From contig NZ_CP108464.1 in NCBI RefSeq assembly GCF_036226405.1, positions 7,936,001-8,000,000 of the forward strand: 64,000 bases of DNA, read 5' to 3'. Below, one piece after another: positions 1-8,602 of the stretch; the first letter of the stretch is position 1, and each line of letters starts with the position of its first letter. The notes under the pieces are model-generated. The model was not told the DNA's origin. It did no database searches and saw only the letters and a list, made by a program, of their open reading frames with translations. This stretch comes from Streptomyces sp. NBC_01260. GTDB lineage: Bacteria; Actinomycetota; Actinomycetes; Streptomycetales; Streptomycetaceae. The position numbers were made by a program, and so were the translations under genes.

Positions 1-894
1 CCGGCTCTGGCGCTGGACAGCGGCGAACGTATACCCGGTCGACGGACGGGTGGCCCCGCCCGCCGTCCCGATGCGGAAGACCGACCGGCCGACCCGCACC
101 GGGAAACGTCCGTCGGTCATCGGAATGACGCCCCGCTCCACAGCGGTCACCCGATGGGCTCCGATGCCCAGCACATCGTGGGTGTAGTGACGTAACGCCC
201 GCTCATATCCCTGCGCGTCCAGGACTGCACGCGAAAACTGCGTGTACTCGACCAGGGCGCTGCGCTGTCCCATCGGGAGCACGTAACCGAATGACAGGCC
301 CTGCGGCGGCTGCGGAGTGCGGAAGTCCATCAGATCCGCCGTAGCTGGATCGAACACCGGCCGGTCGGCCTCGACGAACCAGCCCGTGAAGTGCTGCAGC
401 AGTGTGGTGCGCGCCGCCGGCAGCCGGCTGGGCGGCCTCGAATCGAAGACGTATCTCCCGTGCAGCAGGATCCGCTCGCCCCGGGCGTCGCGTGCGACGA
501 CCCGGCCACCGCCCCCGGGCGCGTCCCCGACCTCGGTCACCGTCGCCTCCAACCGGCGAAAGCCTGCTGCGTGCGACAGCCGCCGCTGGACCAGCGACTC
601 GAAGGCGTTCGAGCAAAGCATCTTGTAGCGGAACGGATCGGGGCACATCACGGTTTCCACCCCGTCTGGGCCTGTCACGCGCAACCGCTCCCAGGAAGCG
701 GACAACACGTCGTCGTACGCGCCACCGGCGGCCTCCCAGAAGCACCACGTGCGAGGCGGCGGTCGCAACGGTCCTGCGGGCGCGTCGACGAGGACAACCG
801 ACACGGGGGCACCATCCGTCGGCGCGCACAGCTGATGGGCCAGCGTCAGCCCGGCCGCCCCGGCGCCCACGATGACGACGTCCGGCTGAAGCAC
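1..894 (-). CDS. crtY: Lycopene cyclase (CrtY family), C-terminus beyond the window
   Basis: FAD/NAD(P)-dependent cyclase predicted to convert the linear ends of lycopene to beta-ionone rings in carotenoid synthesis. The reading frame is open for all 298 codons and leaves the window at base 1; the family is about 380-410 residues, so roughly the last quarter is missing. Visible signatures are the dinucleotide-binding GAGAAG at residues 10-15, RTWCFWE at 48-54, QHFTGWFVE and MDFRTPQ in the middle, and GTAGGATRPSTGYTF at 276-290, all typical of CrtY. GTG at 894 is chosen because AGAAAGG lies 6 bases upstream and the FAD fold starts at once. No other carotenoid gene lies in the window, so the rest of any crt cluster would be to the left. 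Confidence 0.88.
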   Translation of the reverse strand, partial: MLQPDVVIVGAGAAGLTLAHQLCAPTDGAPVSVVLVDAPAGPLRPPPRTWCFWEAAGGAYDDVLSASWERLRVTGPDGVETVMCPDPFRYKMLCSNAFESLVQRRLSHAAGFRRLEATVTEVGDAPGGGGRVVARDARGERILLHGRYVFDSRPPSRLPAARTTLLQHFTGWFVEADRPVFDPATADLMDFRTPQPPQGLSFGYVLPMGQRSALVEYTQFSRAVLDAQGYERALRHYTHDVLGIGAHRVTAVERGVIPMTDGRFPVRVGRSVFRIGTAGGATRPSTGYTFAAVQRQSR

Positions 895-1088
895 GCGGCG
901 CCTTTCTCTCGAACGGGTGTCGGTACAGCAATCCTGCGGTCCAGGGAGAGCCGCCTGTCTGATGGAGATACTTCCGCAGGGGACAGCACGGCGGATGCGT
1001 GCGACGCGCGCACGACGTGCAATCGTGCCTACCGATCGCGAGCACTGCCTCTCCTCGTTGCTGCATCCGAGGTGGCCGTGGGGACGAA

Positions 1089-1834
1089 GTGTCAAAAGGC
1101 ATCACCGCACCAGCGGAACCCAGCCCCTACCTGAGAGACATCACGCGTGCACGCACTGACTGGCTCGTCATCCGGCACCGCTTCCTGGTACTCGGAGTCT
1201 GGCTGCTCCTGGCCGCGGTGGGCGGCTACGCCGCACCGAAGGCGACCGCTGCCCTGAGCTTCGAGTTCGGACTGCCGGACCAGCCCGGCTACGAGGCGAA
1301 CGAGCAGTTGGTGGAGCACTTCGGTTCCGGCGGATCGAACGCACCCGTCCTGCTGGTCGTCGGTGACGGAGATGCCCGTGTCCAGCGGTCGGTGGCGGCA
1401 CCTCTGGTCGCGGATGTGCGGCGCACGGTGCCCGGCGCACGTGTGGCCTCGTTCGGCGACGAATCTGCGCTGCTGTCCCGCGACGAGCGCACCGGCATCA
1501 TCCTGGTCTACCCCCGACCGCTGCCCGGCCAGGACCCCTATGCCCGCGCCCTGCCGGCCTTGGCGAAAGTCGCTGCGCGGTCCGGTGAGACGGTGCGGGT
1601 GACCGGGCGGGACGCCTTGCAGGCAGACGGCGGCGGTGGCGGTGCCGGGGTGCTCGCCGTGACGCTGTTCGGCGGCGTGGGCGCACTGATCGTCCTGCTG
1701 GTGGTGTTCGGATCTGCCCTCGCGCTGATGCCGCTGCTCATAGCCGCCGCGTCCATCCTCACCACGTTCCTGATCGTGTGGGGCCTGACGGGTGTCACCG
1801 ACACCTCGTTCATCGTCCAGTACCTGCTCGCCCT
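1089..1834 (+). pseudogene. MMPL/RND-type transporter, 5' third only, cut by IS remnant
   Basis: N-terminal part of an MMPL membrane transporter: one membrane helix near residues 30-50, an extracellular loop containing SFEFGLPDQPGYEA, then two or three helices near residues 190-240. The frame reads normally to VQYLLAL and then changes abruptly into sequence that, one frame over, is the middle of an IS5-family transposase. Full-length MMPL proteins have about 700 residues and 11-12 helices, so this copy has lost about two thirds. GTG at 1089 is a guess; an alternative in-frame start lies upstream at 999 and no Shine-Dalgarno sequence decides. It is divergent from crtY across a 194-base gap, which may hold both promoters. 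Confidence 0.75.
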
Positions 1835-2196
1835 GAGGGTGGCAACCGCAACGACGTCACCCAGCTCCTGCCCCTGATCCACGCTGTGCCGCCGATCCGC
1901 GGCAAGCGCGGACGACCCCGTCAGCGCCCCGACGTCCTCTACGCCGAGCGCGGTTACGACCACAACGTCTACCGCCGCCAGGTCCGTGAGCTGGGCATCC
2001 GCCCGCTCATCGCCCGGCGCGGCACCGAGCACGGAAGCGGCCTGGGCAAGAACCGCTGGGTCGTCGAAGCGGCCTTCGCACTTCTGCACTGGTTCCGCCG
2101 ACTGCGTATCCGCTGGGAAATCCGCGCCGACACCAGGCCTTCCTCCCCCTCGGCTGCGCAATCATCTGCTGGCGGCGCCTCAAAAAACAGTGCTGA
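1835..2196 (+). pseudogene. IS5-family transposase, C-terminal remnant
   Basis: Starts without its own N-terminus at GGNRNDVTQLLPLI and runs through the second and third catalytic regions: a DRGYDH-like motif here written AERGYDH, and ARRGTEHGSGLGKNRWVVE with the catalytic glutamate. After RWEIRAD the frame slips: the true tail (HQAFLPLGCAIICWRRL) continues in another frame to a TGA at 2194. Both the missing first half and the frameshift show it is dead. It replaces the missing part of the MMPL gene, so an insertion followed by deletion is the simplest history. It belongs to a different IS5 group from the element at 6951-8036. Confidence 0.8.
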
Positions 2197-2205
2197 TCTG
2201 AGCCC

Positions 2206-2819
2206 TCAGCCCGAACCGCCGACCAGTGCCTCGCCGAGCGGAGTACGCCGGTAGAGCACCGACCGTCCGGACCGGGCGCGGACCAGCAGCCCCGCACCCC
2301 GAGGATGGCGAGGTGGTCTCCTACCGCGCCGGGTGCCATGGCGAGGCTTCGGGCGAGGTGGCTGGTACTGGCCGGGGCGTCCAGCGCCAACAGCAGCCGG
2401 GCCCGGGCCCGGCCGACCAGAACGGTCAGCGCGTCCGGTTGGGGGACGGTCTCCTGTTCGCCCCACAGGGCGGCGGTGCCGCGGGCACGATAGACCAAGG
2501 TCCTGGGCCAGGGGTCTTCCAGGTGGGCGGCGACATTCCCAACGAAGACCGAAGGGATCAGCAGGAGCCCGTCGCCGGCGAGGCGGACTGTTCCGCCTCG
2601 GAAGAAGCCGACCTCGATACCGCCGGCGCGCCAGGCGATGCCCGGGTGCAGGCTCTCGATGGTCGTGGCCCAGCCGTGTTCGCCGATCACACCCACCCGG
2701 TGCACGACATCGCGCTCACAGATCGCGCGCAGTTGCGGCCAGTCCGCGGCAAGCAGTTCGTGCCACGCCTGGTCCATCGCCTCGGCGATCCTGGAGACGG
2801 CGTCCGGTGAGTCCAGCAC
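2206..2819 (-). pseudogene. ArsR-like (DUF5937-type) transcriptional regulator, truncated and frameshifted
   Basis: Middle and C-terminal part of a regulator whose winged-helix domain is at the end: ASTSHLARSLAMAPGAVGDH followed, one frame over, by GAGLLVRARSGRSVLYRRT and a stop at 2206. The frame break is a single-base loss at about 2300, inside the run coding HLAIL-R. The upstream half (WPQLRAICERDVVHR and a beta-rich region with ESLHPGIAW) is in one frame, but the first approximately 40-60 residues are missing; at about 2819 the sequence changes into a gene fragment on the other strand. It lies 9 bases from the transposase remnant. Confidence 0.7.
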
Positions 2820-2821
2820 TG

Positions 2822-3103
2822 CGATACTGCGATGTGTGCACGGTGCCCGAGTGGAACGCGGACGGGACCGTACTGAGCACCATTGATCTCGATCTCGATG
2901 TTGTGCGGGCTCATGGCGGAGAAGCCTGTGTCCAGGACGAGGACGAGTTCGACGAACACCGAGTGCTTTACGGCTACCCCGACGACCTCATCAACAAGGC
3001 CCGACGGACCTGCGAGTGGTTGATGGAGGCGGGCCGTCGCAGTGGAGATGGCGTCGAACCTTTCGCCTCGGTGTACCGCCGCTGGCTCGGTCTCATCGGG
3101 TAG
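2822..3103 (+). pseudogene. DUF402 (FomD-like) protein, C-terminal fragment
   Basis: The 5' boundary is the junction with the regulator fragment; the frame then reads YCDVCTVPEWNADGTV, DLDLDVVR, DEDEFDEHRVLYGYPDDL and YRRWLGL before a TAG. This order of motifs is the C-terminal half of DUF402 proteins, a family of small nucleotide/phosphonate-related hydrolases in actinobacteria. The N-terminal half and start codon are absent. No function is expected from the piece; it documents a recombination junction near 2820 between two unrelated genes. Confidence 0.7.
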
Positions 3104-3366
3104 TCGGTGCCAGCGCCGGATGGCCTTCCCCGAGCAGTACAGCAACCCAGCGCCAGAGGTTAAATAACAAGCTCAGGGGCCGAAGAACCCGGCACTGTGG
3201 CCTCGGGCGAGTTCGCATAATGCGAGGTCGGTCATCTGCGCCCCTGCTCGTGGGTGCTATGGCCTGGCTGAGATGCGCCGGAGCTCGAGGGCACTACGGT
3301 CGGATGGACTGAACCGATGGGCGGTTCGCCGTGCCGGGCAAGCCCTGCTGATTCGGAGTGCGTTTC

Positions 3367-4327
3367 GTGATCCCCCTTTCGCTCGAAGCCGTCGCGACCG
3401 CCGTCGGCGGTCGCCTGTGCGACGTGCCGGACCCGTCCGTGCTGATGACCGCGTCCGCCGTCGTCGACTCGCGCACGGTCGAGCCCGGTGGTCTGTTCGC
3501 TGCGCTTCCCGGTGAGCACACCGACGGGCACGCCTTCGCCGCGAACGCCGTGAAAGCCGGTGCGGTGGAGGTTCTGGCCGCTCGCCCCGTCGGTGTCCCG
3601 GCCGTGGTCGTCGACGACGTGCTGGACGCGCTCGGCGCACTGGCGCGCACCGTGCGGCGACGGTGTTCGGACTGACCGGATCGTCGGGCAAGACCAGCAC
3701 GAACGATCTGATCGCCCAGGTCCTCCCCGAGCTCGGCCCGACGATCGCCACGGTCAAGTCGTTCAACGGCGAGATCGGCATGCCGCTGGCGGTGACCCAC
3801 CTGGACCAGGGGGTGCGCTACATCGTGCTCGAGATGGGCGCCCGCGGCATCGGCCACATCACCCACCTGACCCGTATCGCCCCGCCGTCGGTCGGCCTGG
3901 TCCTCAACGTGGGAACCGCCCACGTCGGCGAGTTCGGCGGCCGAGAGCAGATCGCCCAGGTCAAAGGCGAGCTCGTCGAGGCGCTCCCGGCGGACGGCCT
4001 GGCGATCCTCAACGCGGACGATCTGCTGGTCGCCGCCATGGCTTCGCGTACCTCCGCCCGCGTGCTCACCTTCGGTGTCGACAACGATGCCGACGTACGG
4101 GCCTTGGCCGTCGCCGTCGACGCCTCCGGCCGGGCGTCGTTCACCCTCGCGGCCGCTGGCACCAAGGCGAAGGTCGCTCTGTCCCTTCACGGCGTGCATC
4201 ACGTGTCGAACGCGCTGGCTGCCGCCGCTGTCGCGATCGGGCTGGGCGCCGGCGTGGAGAAGACGGCGGCCGCGCTGTCCCGCGCGGTCCTGGTCGCTGA
4301 GCAACTCGGCAACGGTGCCCTGTCCCG
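3367..4327 (+). pseudogene. MurF-like UDP-MurNAc-pentapeptide ligase, frameshifted and C-truncated
   Basis: Second-copy relative of MurF, the ligase that adds D-Ala-D-Ala to the peptidoglycan precursor in the cytoplasm. GTG at 3367 has GGAG 8 bases upstream and starts VIPLSLEAVATAVGG. The N-terminal domain (SRTVEPGGLFAALPGE) breaks at about 3655, where a small deletion moves the frame; the Mur ligase centre then continues with the ATP loop GLTGSSGKTST, FNGEIGMPL, EMGARGIGHI, NVGTAHVGEFG and LNADD. The C-terminal domain is lost: the frame runs into the terminator hairpin at 4328. Full-length MurF has about 460 residues; about 320 codons are left. It is probably a paralogue, since a cell needs one intact murF. 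Confidence 0.82.
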
Positions 4328-4385
4328 GACCTGGTTGACCAAAGCGAGGCGCAGACATCGGCGCCTCGCTTTGGTCAACCAGGTC
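4328..4385. terminator. Perfect 25-bp inverted repeat, likely bidirectional terminator
   Basis: Arms 4328-4352 and 4361-4385 are exact reverse complements separated by the 8-base loop AGACATCG. The repeat overlaps two bases of the stop codon of the lipoprotein gene on the minus strand and lies at the broken end of the murF-like gene on the plus strand. The perfect match and position fit an intrinsic terminator without a U-tract, as is usual in Streptomyces. Confidence 0.8.
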
Positions 4386-5805
4386 AGTGGCCTGGCCGCA
4401 CGGAGACGACGATGTCCTTGTCCGTGTTGCGGGTAATGAAGAGGCCGGAACCGTCCGGTGTGGTCAGGTAGGGGACCTCGGTGCCGACGCTGAGAACCTT
4501 CGGGTCCCCGGTCACCGTCCGGAGGTTGAGCTGGGCCGGGACGGGTTCGGTGTCGCTGCCGATCGAGTCGTCGCGGACGGCGCCGTACGCGGTGCCGTCG
4601 TCGCGGATGGAGGCAAGGACGATGGTCTTGCGGTTCCCGTCGCCCTGGAGGCAGATGCCCCGCTTGCTCTGCAGGTCGAACGCGAGCGGGCCGGCGGCCA
4701 GGTAGCGTCCGTCGGGTGAGGTGACGACGGGGAAGTCGCGGCTGGAGCTGGTCTCATCGGGGATGTCGTAGTCGCAGACGACCTGGGCGGTGAGCGTGCC
4801 GGTACGCAGATCGTGCACGGACCACACGGCGTCGTCGTCCCGGCCGTACCTGCCGCCGGTGTTCCAGCCCGCCAGCACGTGGCCTCGGGCGGCTGCGTAG
4901 ACGGTGCCGTTCCACGAGTCGACGATGCCGGTGGTGGCGTTTACCTGCTTGGGCCGGATGGAGTCGCTGAACCACTTCCCTGGGATGCCGAAGCCCCCGC
5001 CGCCCATGCCCACCAGCGGCCCCTCGGGGGTGGCGGCCATGACGCGGCTGCTGTTGCACGCGGCCGCCTGCTCGCACTGCGGCAGCAGCTTGTTGGCGTC
5101 CTCGTAGACGGTCGTCTTGCCTGTGGCGGCATCCACTGCGGCCGAGGTGCGCGGGAACGCACCGCTCTCGCCCCAGGCCACGAGCAGCCTGCCGCCCGCT
5201 GCCTGCACGCGGATCTTGCCGGGGCCAGCGGAGACGGGGACGTCGATCTCCCGCACCGGCTTGACCGAGGACCCGGAAGCATCCGCCGGGTAGAGGGCCA
5301 GGCGTACCACCTCGACACCCTCGTGGAGATCGTCCTTCCCGCGCATGCCGTGGGCGTAGGCGACGATGTAGCGCTGGCCGTCCTGCTCGAAGCCCATCAC
5401 ATCAGGGATCTCGGCGGCCTCGCCAGTCGTGCTGTCGCCCTGGGCGCCCTCGACTGGGGTGGGCGGGTTCCACGGCGCTGACCTCCAGGCGGCCTTGTCG
5501 CTGCTGCCCGACCGCGCGGTGACCGTGTAGCCGTTGGAGGCCACCTGCATCACCGCGACCGTCTGCGTGCCCGGAACGGTCGTCACCGGCAGCGTCGTCA
5601 CCGACCCTGGAACCCACGCCAGCTTCTCGTCCCAGCCCTTCGCCGCGTCGTAGGCCGACGGTACGCTCAGCTTGACCAGCGGCTCGGAACGATCAAGTGG
5701 GCCCGGACCGCCATCCTTGGACGAGCCGGCATCCGACGCGGAGCCCGAGCAGCCCGTCAACACCGTCAGCATCAGTGCCCCGGCCACTGCCGTACGCGAT
5801 CGCAT
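4384..5805 (-). CDS. Secreted lipoprotein, beta-propeller-like, function unknown
   Basis: 473 residues and intact. The N-terminus has a positive MRSR, a hydrophobic stretch and the lipobox LTGC near residue 19, so it should be exported and anchored to the outer face of the membrane through a lipidated cysteine. The mature part begins with a Ser/Gly/Asp linker and is then rich in short beta-strand repeats such as AAGGRLLVAWGE, TSPDGRYLAAG and TTPDGSGLFI, which resemble beta-propeller blades. No catalytic motif is visible. It is one of the few unbroken genes in this part of the window and ends in a perfect hairpin. I do not recognise a specific family beyond propeller-type lipoproteins. Confidence 0.85.
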   Translation of the reverse strand: MRSRTAVAGALMLTVLTGCSGSASDAGSSKDGGPGPLDRSEPLVKLSVPSAYDAAKGWDEKLAWVPGSVTTLPVTTVPGTQTVAVMQVASNGYTVTARSGSSDKAAWRSAPWNPPTPVEGAQGDSTTGEAAEIPDVMGFEQDGQRYIVAYAHGMRGKDDLHEGVEVVRLALYPADASGSSVKPVREIDVPVSAGPGKIRVQAAGGRLLVAWGESGAFPRTSAAVDAATGKTTVYEDANKLLPQCEQAAACNSSRVMAATPEGPLVGMGGGGFGIPGKWFSDSIRPKQVNATTGIVDSWNGTVYAAARGHVLAGWNTGGRYGRDDDAVWSVHDLRTGTLTAQVVCDYDIPDETSSSRDFPVVTSPDGRYLAAGPLAFDLQSKRGICLQGDGNRKTIVLASIRDDGTAYGAVRDDSIGSDTEPVPAQLNLRTVTGDPKVLSVGTEVPYLTTPDGSGLFITRNTDKDIVVSVRPGH

Positions 5806-5955
5806 GATCCCCCACTCGTCCTTGCCATGATCCGGTCAGCACCGAACCTCAACAACGCGCCTCGAGCGCTCCGGCCCCGTGAGACGCATGATCAGGCCAG
5901 CTTCTGTGGACACTGGCCGAATCGGCCACACGCGCCTCCCGGCGATTCGGCGAAC

Positions 5956-6540
5956 CTACGGAAGGGAGCCCGCCAGGCGCCCCAGGTACGCGGCGGCGGC
6001 CTGCTCGCCGACGTGGCGGCGGATCGCGTCTCCGGGCTCGAAGGCGAGGGGACCGTTCGCCTCGTGGCGGCGGCGCGCCTCGGCGACGACGTCGGCGAGG
6101 GAGAACTTGTGCGTGAAGCGGTGTCCGATCCGCTGCTCGACGTCGACGTACGCGGCCGGGGTGTCCAGCTTCCACAGCCAGCACAGGCGGGTGGCCTCGA
6201 AGAGGACCTCGAACGGCGCCAGGATGCAGTACGTGCAGCTCAGACGGGGGATGGAGGTCTCGTAGACGGGGTGGTACTCCAGGGTCCGGGAGGCGATGTG
6301 CTCCTAGATGTCCGCCTCGGAGAGCAAACACGGCGTGCCAGGTCAGGACGAGCCGGCGCTGGGTGCTGGCCCGCGTGTCGATGGCCAGGTGCCGCTTGGG
6401 GCGGCGGGCCGGGGACTCGGCGGCCCGAATCCCCAGGCAGTTGAGGATGACGGCCTGCCCGTCCAGGCCGAGGGCTCGGGCGATCTCGGTGAACAGCTTC
6501 GCTGCCTCGTCCCTCTTCAACGTCGCTGTGCTTCTCTGCA
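5956..6540 (-). pseudogene. PAPS-reductase-like (PP-loop family) fragment with frameshift and in-frame stop
   Basis: C-terminal two thirds of a phosphoadenosine-phosphosulfate-reductase-like protein of the type found in actinobacterial phages and integrative elements. Reading from 6540 downward: LKRDEAAKLFTEIARALGL, then GIRAAESPARR, a family hallmark, then a frameshift near 6325 after WHAVFAL. The next frame gives SEADI, a TAG, then HPVYETSIPRLSCTYCILAP with the two cysteines of the family, IGHRFTHKFSLADV, and a TAG at 5956. The N-terminal PP-loop is absent. Three separate lesions make it clearly dead. It suggests that phage- or element-derived DNA once lay here. Confidence 0.72.
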
Positions 6541-6641
6541 CTTCACTCGGACGGGTGTAGGTCTGACGCGCTGACAGCTCAGTCTGAGGGTGGCTGCAAC
6601 CGGGTTGCCCGGGGGCCGAGCGTCCGTCCCATGATCGGTAC

Positions 6642-6791
6642 ATGGTGACTTTCGAATCGAGCGTGCTCGCGTACTACACCCAGGGCAAGGAGGACGCCCG
6701 GTTGTGTGTGGGTGAGGGGCGCCTGGAGTTCTGGCGTACTCAGGACGTGCTGCGGCGCGCACTGCCGGCCGCTCCCGCACGCGTCCTGGAT
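6642..6791 (+). pseudogene. SAM-dependent methyltransferase, first 50 codons only
   Basis: ATG at 6642 opens a frame beginning MVTFESSVLAYYTQGKEDAR, followed by GRLEFWRTQDVLRR and PAPARVLD, which is the usual lead-in to the glycine-rich SAM-binding loop of class I methyltransferases. At about 6791, exactly where the loop should follow, the sequence changes: the next bases are coding-like only on the opposite strand. The rest of the enzyme is missing, so this is a recombination scar and not a working gene. Confidence 0.6.
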
Positions 6792-6948
6792 GGCGCGCAG
6801 GACTTCGGCGAGCTCGGCGAGGAATCCGGTGATGGCTTCGCCGGCGTACGCCGCGGTGATGTTGGGGGCGGCGGCCGCGGCCGGTGGCACGGTGTCGGCG
6901 CCGGTGAGGTCCTGCCCCACCTTTCGGGCGGTGGCGATGGCAGTCTGC
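6785..6948 (-). pseudogene. Fragment of an unrecognised alanine-rich protein
   Basis: On the minus strand the stretch from the insertion sequence to the methyltransferase junction reads like protein: QTAIATARKVGQDLTGAD, then an Ala/Pro run and ITGFLAELAEVLRAIQDA, predicted to be helical. The frame has a TAG just upstream, at the insertion site, once the IS is removed, and no clear start or ribosome binding site. It is cut at the other end by the methyltransferase fragment. I do not recognise the family. Confidence 0.35.
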
Positions 6949-6950
6949 TA

Positions 6951-8036
6951 GGGCGTGTATCGAGTCGTGATCAATCTGTGTGTTTCGCCCTCGTCGAGCG
7001 GGCGGGTCCGGTAGTCCGTAATGCATGACACGGGCGCAACTGACGGACTTGGAGTGGGAGTACGTTGAGCCGTACCTGCCGATCGGCGAGTACGGCCCGT
7101 ATCCCGCGTGGCTGCGGAAGCAGTTCGAGGGCGTGATCTGGAAGTTCCGCTCGGGAGCGCAGTGGCGTGAGATGCCGGCCGAGTTCGGTGCGTGGTCCAC
7201 CGTGCACAACCGCTTCCGCCAGTGGCGGGACGCCGGAGTTTTCGAGGCCCTGCTGGAAGGGCTGATCGCGCAGGCGGCCGCGCGGGGTGAGGTGGATATC
7301 TCTCTGGTCAGCGTGGACTCCACCACCACCCGTGCCCACCATGACGCGGCCGGCATGCGTCTGGGCCCCGGAGTGCTCGACGCCCTGGAGAGGGCTGCGG
7401 AGGAGGAGAAGGCCCGTTCAAAGGGGGCACCGAAGATGAACAAACCGGGCCGGGAGCCGATGGTGCTGCCGGGCGAAGACGTCTCCGGCGGCGCCGCAAG
7501 CTCCGGCTGAAGGCTGCCTTGCTCGGGCGCTCGCGTGGCGGGCAGACCAGCAAGGTCCACATCGCCTGCGACCGTCAGTGCCGACCGCTCGTGCTGACTC
7601 TGAGCGCGGGACAGGCCGCCGACAGCCCGCAGTTCATCCCCGTTCTCGACAAGCTGCGGATCCGTGGCCCGGCCGGCAGGCCCCGCACCCGGCCCGACGC
7701 AGTCGCCGGCGACAAGGCGTACTCCTCGCGCGGCAATCGCGCCTACCTGCGCAGACGCAGCATCAAGGCCGTCATCCCGGAGAAGAAGGACCAGACCGCC
7801 AACCGGAAGAAGAAAGGCCGCCGGGGCGGCCGGCCTCTCACTCACGACACCGCCCTGTACAAGGAACGGAACACGGTCGAGCGCTCGATCAACAAGCTCA
7901 AGGCGTGGCGCGGCATCGCCACCCGCTACGACAAGACGCCCGAGAGCTACCAAGCCGGACTCCACCTCCGGGCCTCCATGATCTGGATCAAGGACCTCAC
8001 GCGAACCGCTCAGTGATCACAACCCAATACAGGCCC
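6951..8036. mobile_element. IS5-family insertion sequence with terminal inverted repeats and TA duplication
   Basis: 1086 bases. The left end begins GGGCGTGTATCGAG and the right end, read inward, GGGCCTGTATTGGG; both continue with GTGATCA, giving imperfect inverted repeats of about 23 bases. A TA dinucleotide flanks both ends (6949-6950 and 8037-8038), and the flanks together restore CTAG, matching the TA/CTAG target preference of the IS427 group in the IS5 family. It carries one transposase in two frames. Intact ends suggest fairly recent insertion compared with the eroded remnants at 1835 and 39247. It sits inside or beside the small fragment at 6785-6948. Confidence 0.88.
7025..8016 (+). 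CDS. IS5-family transposase, two overlapping frames (orfA/orfB)
   Basis: DDE transposase of the surrounding element. Frame A, 7025-7510, carries the DUF4096-type N-terminal domain (LTDLEWEYVEPYLP, GAQWREMP) and the first catalytic aspartate in SVDSTTTRAH. It ends with a TGA at 7508. Frame B is open from well before that and gives RRRRKLRLK, GRSRGGQTSKVH, the second aspartate in AVAGDKAYSS and the glutamate in ERNTVERSINKLKAWRG, ending at 8016. B lies in the -1 frame relative to A, as in IS5 relatives that use programmed -1 frameshifting, so the enzyme may still be made. I could not single out one slippery heptamer, so a simple frameshift mutation is the alternative. Confidence 0.85.
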
Positions 8037-8105
8037 TAGGCGCGAGCGGCCGGTCTCGGGCGAAAGGGGGGCTGTTGCGGTCGTCACCGTCCCTCCGGAT
8101 CACTG

Positions 8106-8131
8106 AGGGGTTGACGTAAAGATCAACCCCT
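8106..8131. repeat. Short inverted repeat beside the IS
   Basis: Arms AGGGGTTGA (8106-8114) and TCAACCCCT (8123-8131) with an 8-base loop. It lies between the right end of the insertion sequence and the terminator at 8202. It could be a weak terminator or a protein-binding site; nothing decides. Confidence 0.45.
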
Positions 8132-8201
8132 TTCACTGTCCAAACGTCAACGGCGCGGTTCTGTTACACCTTGTCGGCTGATCACTCAGGACGTCCGTCT
8201 C

Positions 8202-8253
8202 CGTGAAGGTGGCGAGCGTTCCACTGATCATGGGGACGCTCGCCACCTTCACG
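8202..8253 (-). terminator. Perfect 18-bp-arm hairpin after the DUF6087 gene
   Basis: Arms 8202-8219 and 8236-8253 are exact reverse complements with a 16-base loop. The hairpin starts 8 bases beyond the stop codon of the minus-strand gene at 8261, so it most likely ends that transcript. Confidence 0.8.
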
Positions 8254-8260
8254 ACACCGG

Positions 8261-8578
8261 TCAGGCGCGGTAGAACGGCTCGGTCGGGCTCCAGGGCTCG
8301 GGCCTCGTGGGCAGTTTGCTGAACGAGGGGAGAGGAACCCGCTCGGCGGCCCGGGATGCCGCATCGTCTCCGGTTTCGCCGGCAGCGGCCGCAAGGTCTT
8401 CAGCTACTCCGACAGGGACCCATCGGTGTCCGTCCCACTCCTGCACCCCGCGCGGGGCGTCAGGGTGCACGTGAGCACCGCGGGCCGGTTGCTCATCGAG
8501 TGGGGCGGCGCGCCGTTCGCCCTGTTCGGGGCGACGTTGTTCACGCCGCTTCGCCCATTCCTCAAGGGGCTCGGCCAT
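8261..8578 (-). CDS. Small DUF6087-type protein
   Basis: 105 residues. Starts MAEPLEEWAKRREQRR, then GAHVHPDAPRGVQEWDGHRW and a low-complexity acidic/proline tail. This pattern (a charged helix, then a Pro-Arg-Gly-x-x-x-W-D-G-x-x-W element) matches the Streptomyces family known as DUF6087; no activity is known. The start is the first ATG and lies 24 bases beyond the stop of the fragment upstream on the same strand, so the two were probably one operon, closed by the hairpin at 8202. DUF6087 genes are common in plasmid- or element-like regions of Streptomyces, which fits this location. Confidence 0.7.
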   Translation of the reverse strand: MAEPLEEWAKRREQRRPEQGERRAAPLDEQPARGAHVHPDAPRGVQEWDGHRWVPVGVAEDLAAAAGETGDDAASRAAERVPLPSFSKLPTRPEPWSPTEPFYRA

Positions 8579-8602
8579 GCGGATTGTCCTTCCTCGCGAG
8601 TG

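Noticed and set aside
4328..4385. The 25-bp inverted repeat as the end of a mobile element
   Set aside because: No transposase, no target duplication, and it is placed precisely at a gene's stop like a terminator.
6642..7028. A full 128-residue plus-strand gene at the methyltransferase head
   Set aside because: Only the first 50 codons are protein-like; the rest is Gly-rich mirror sequence and runs into the insertion sequence.
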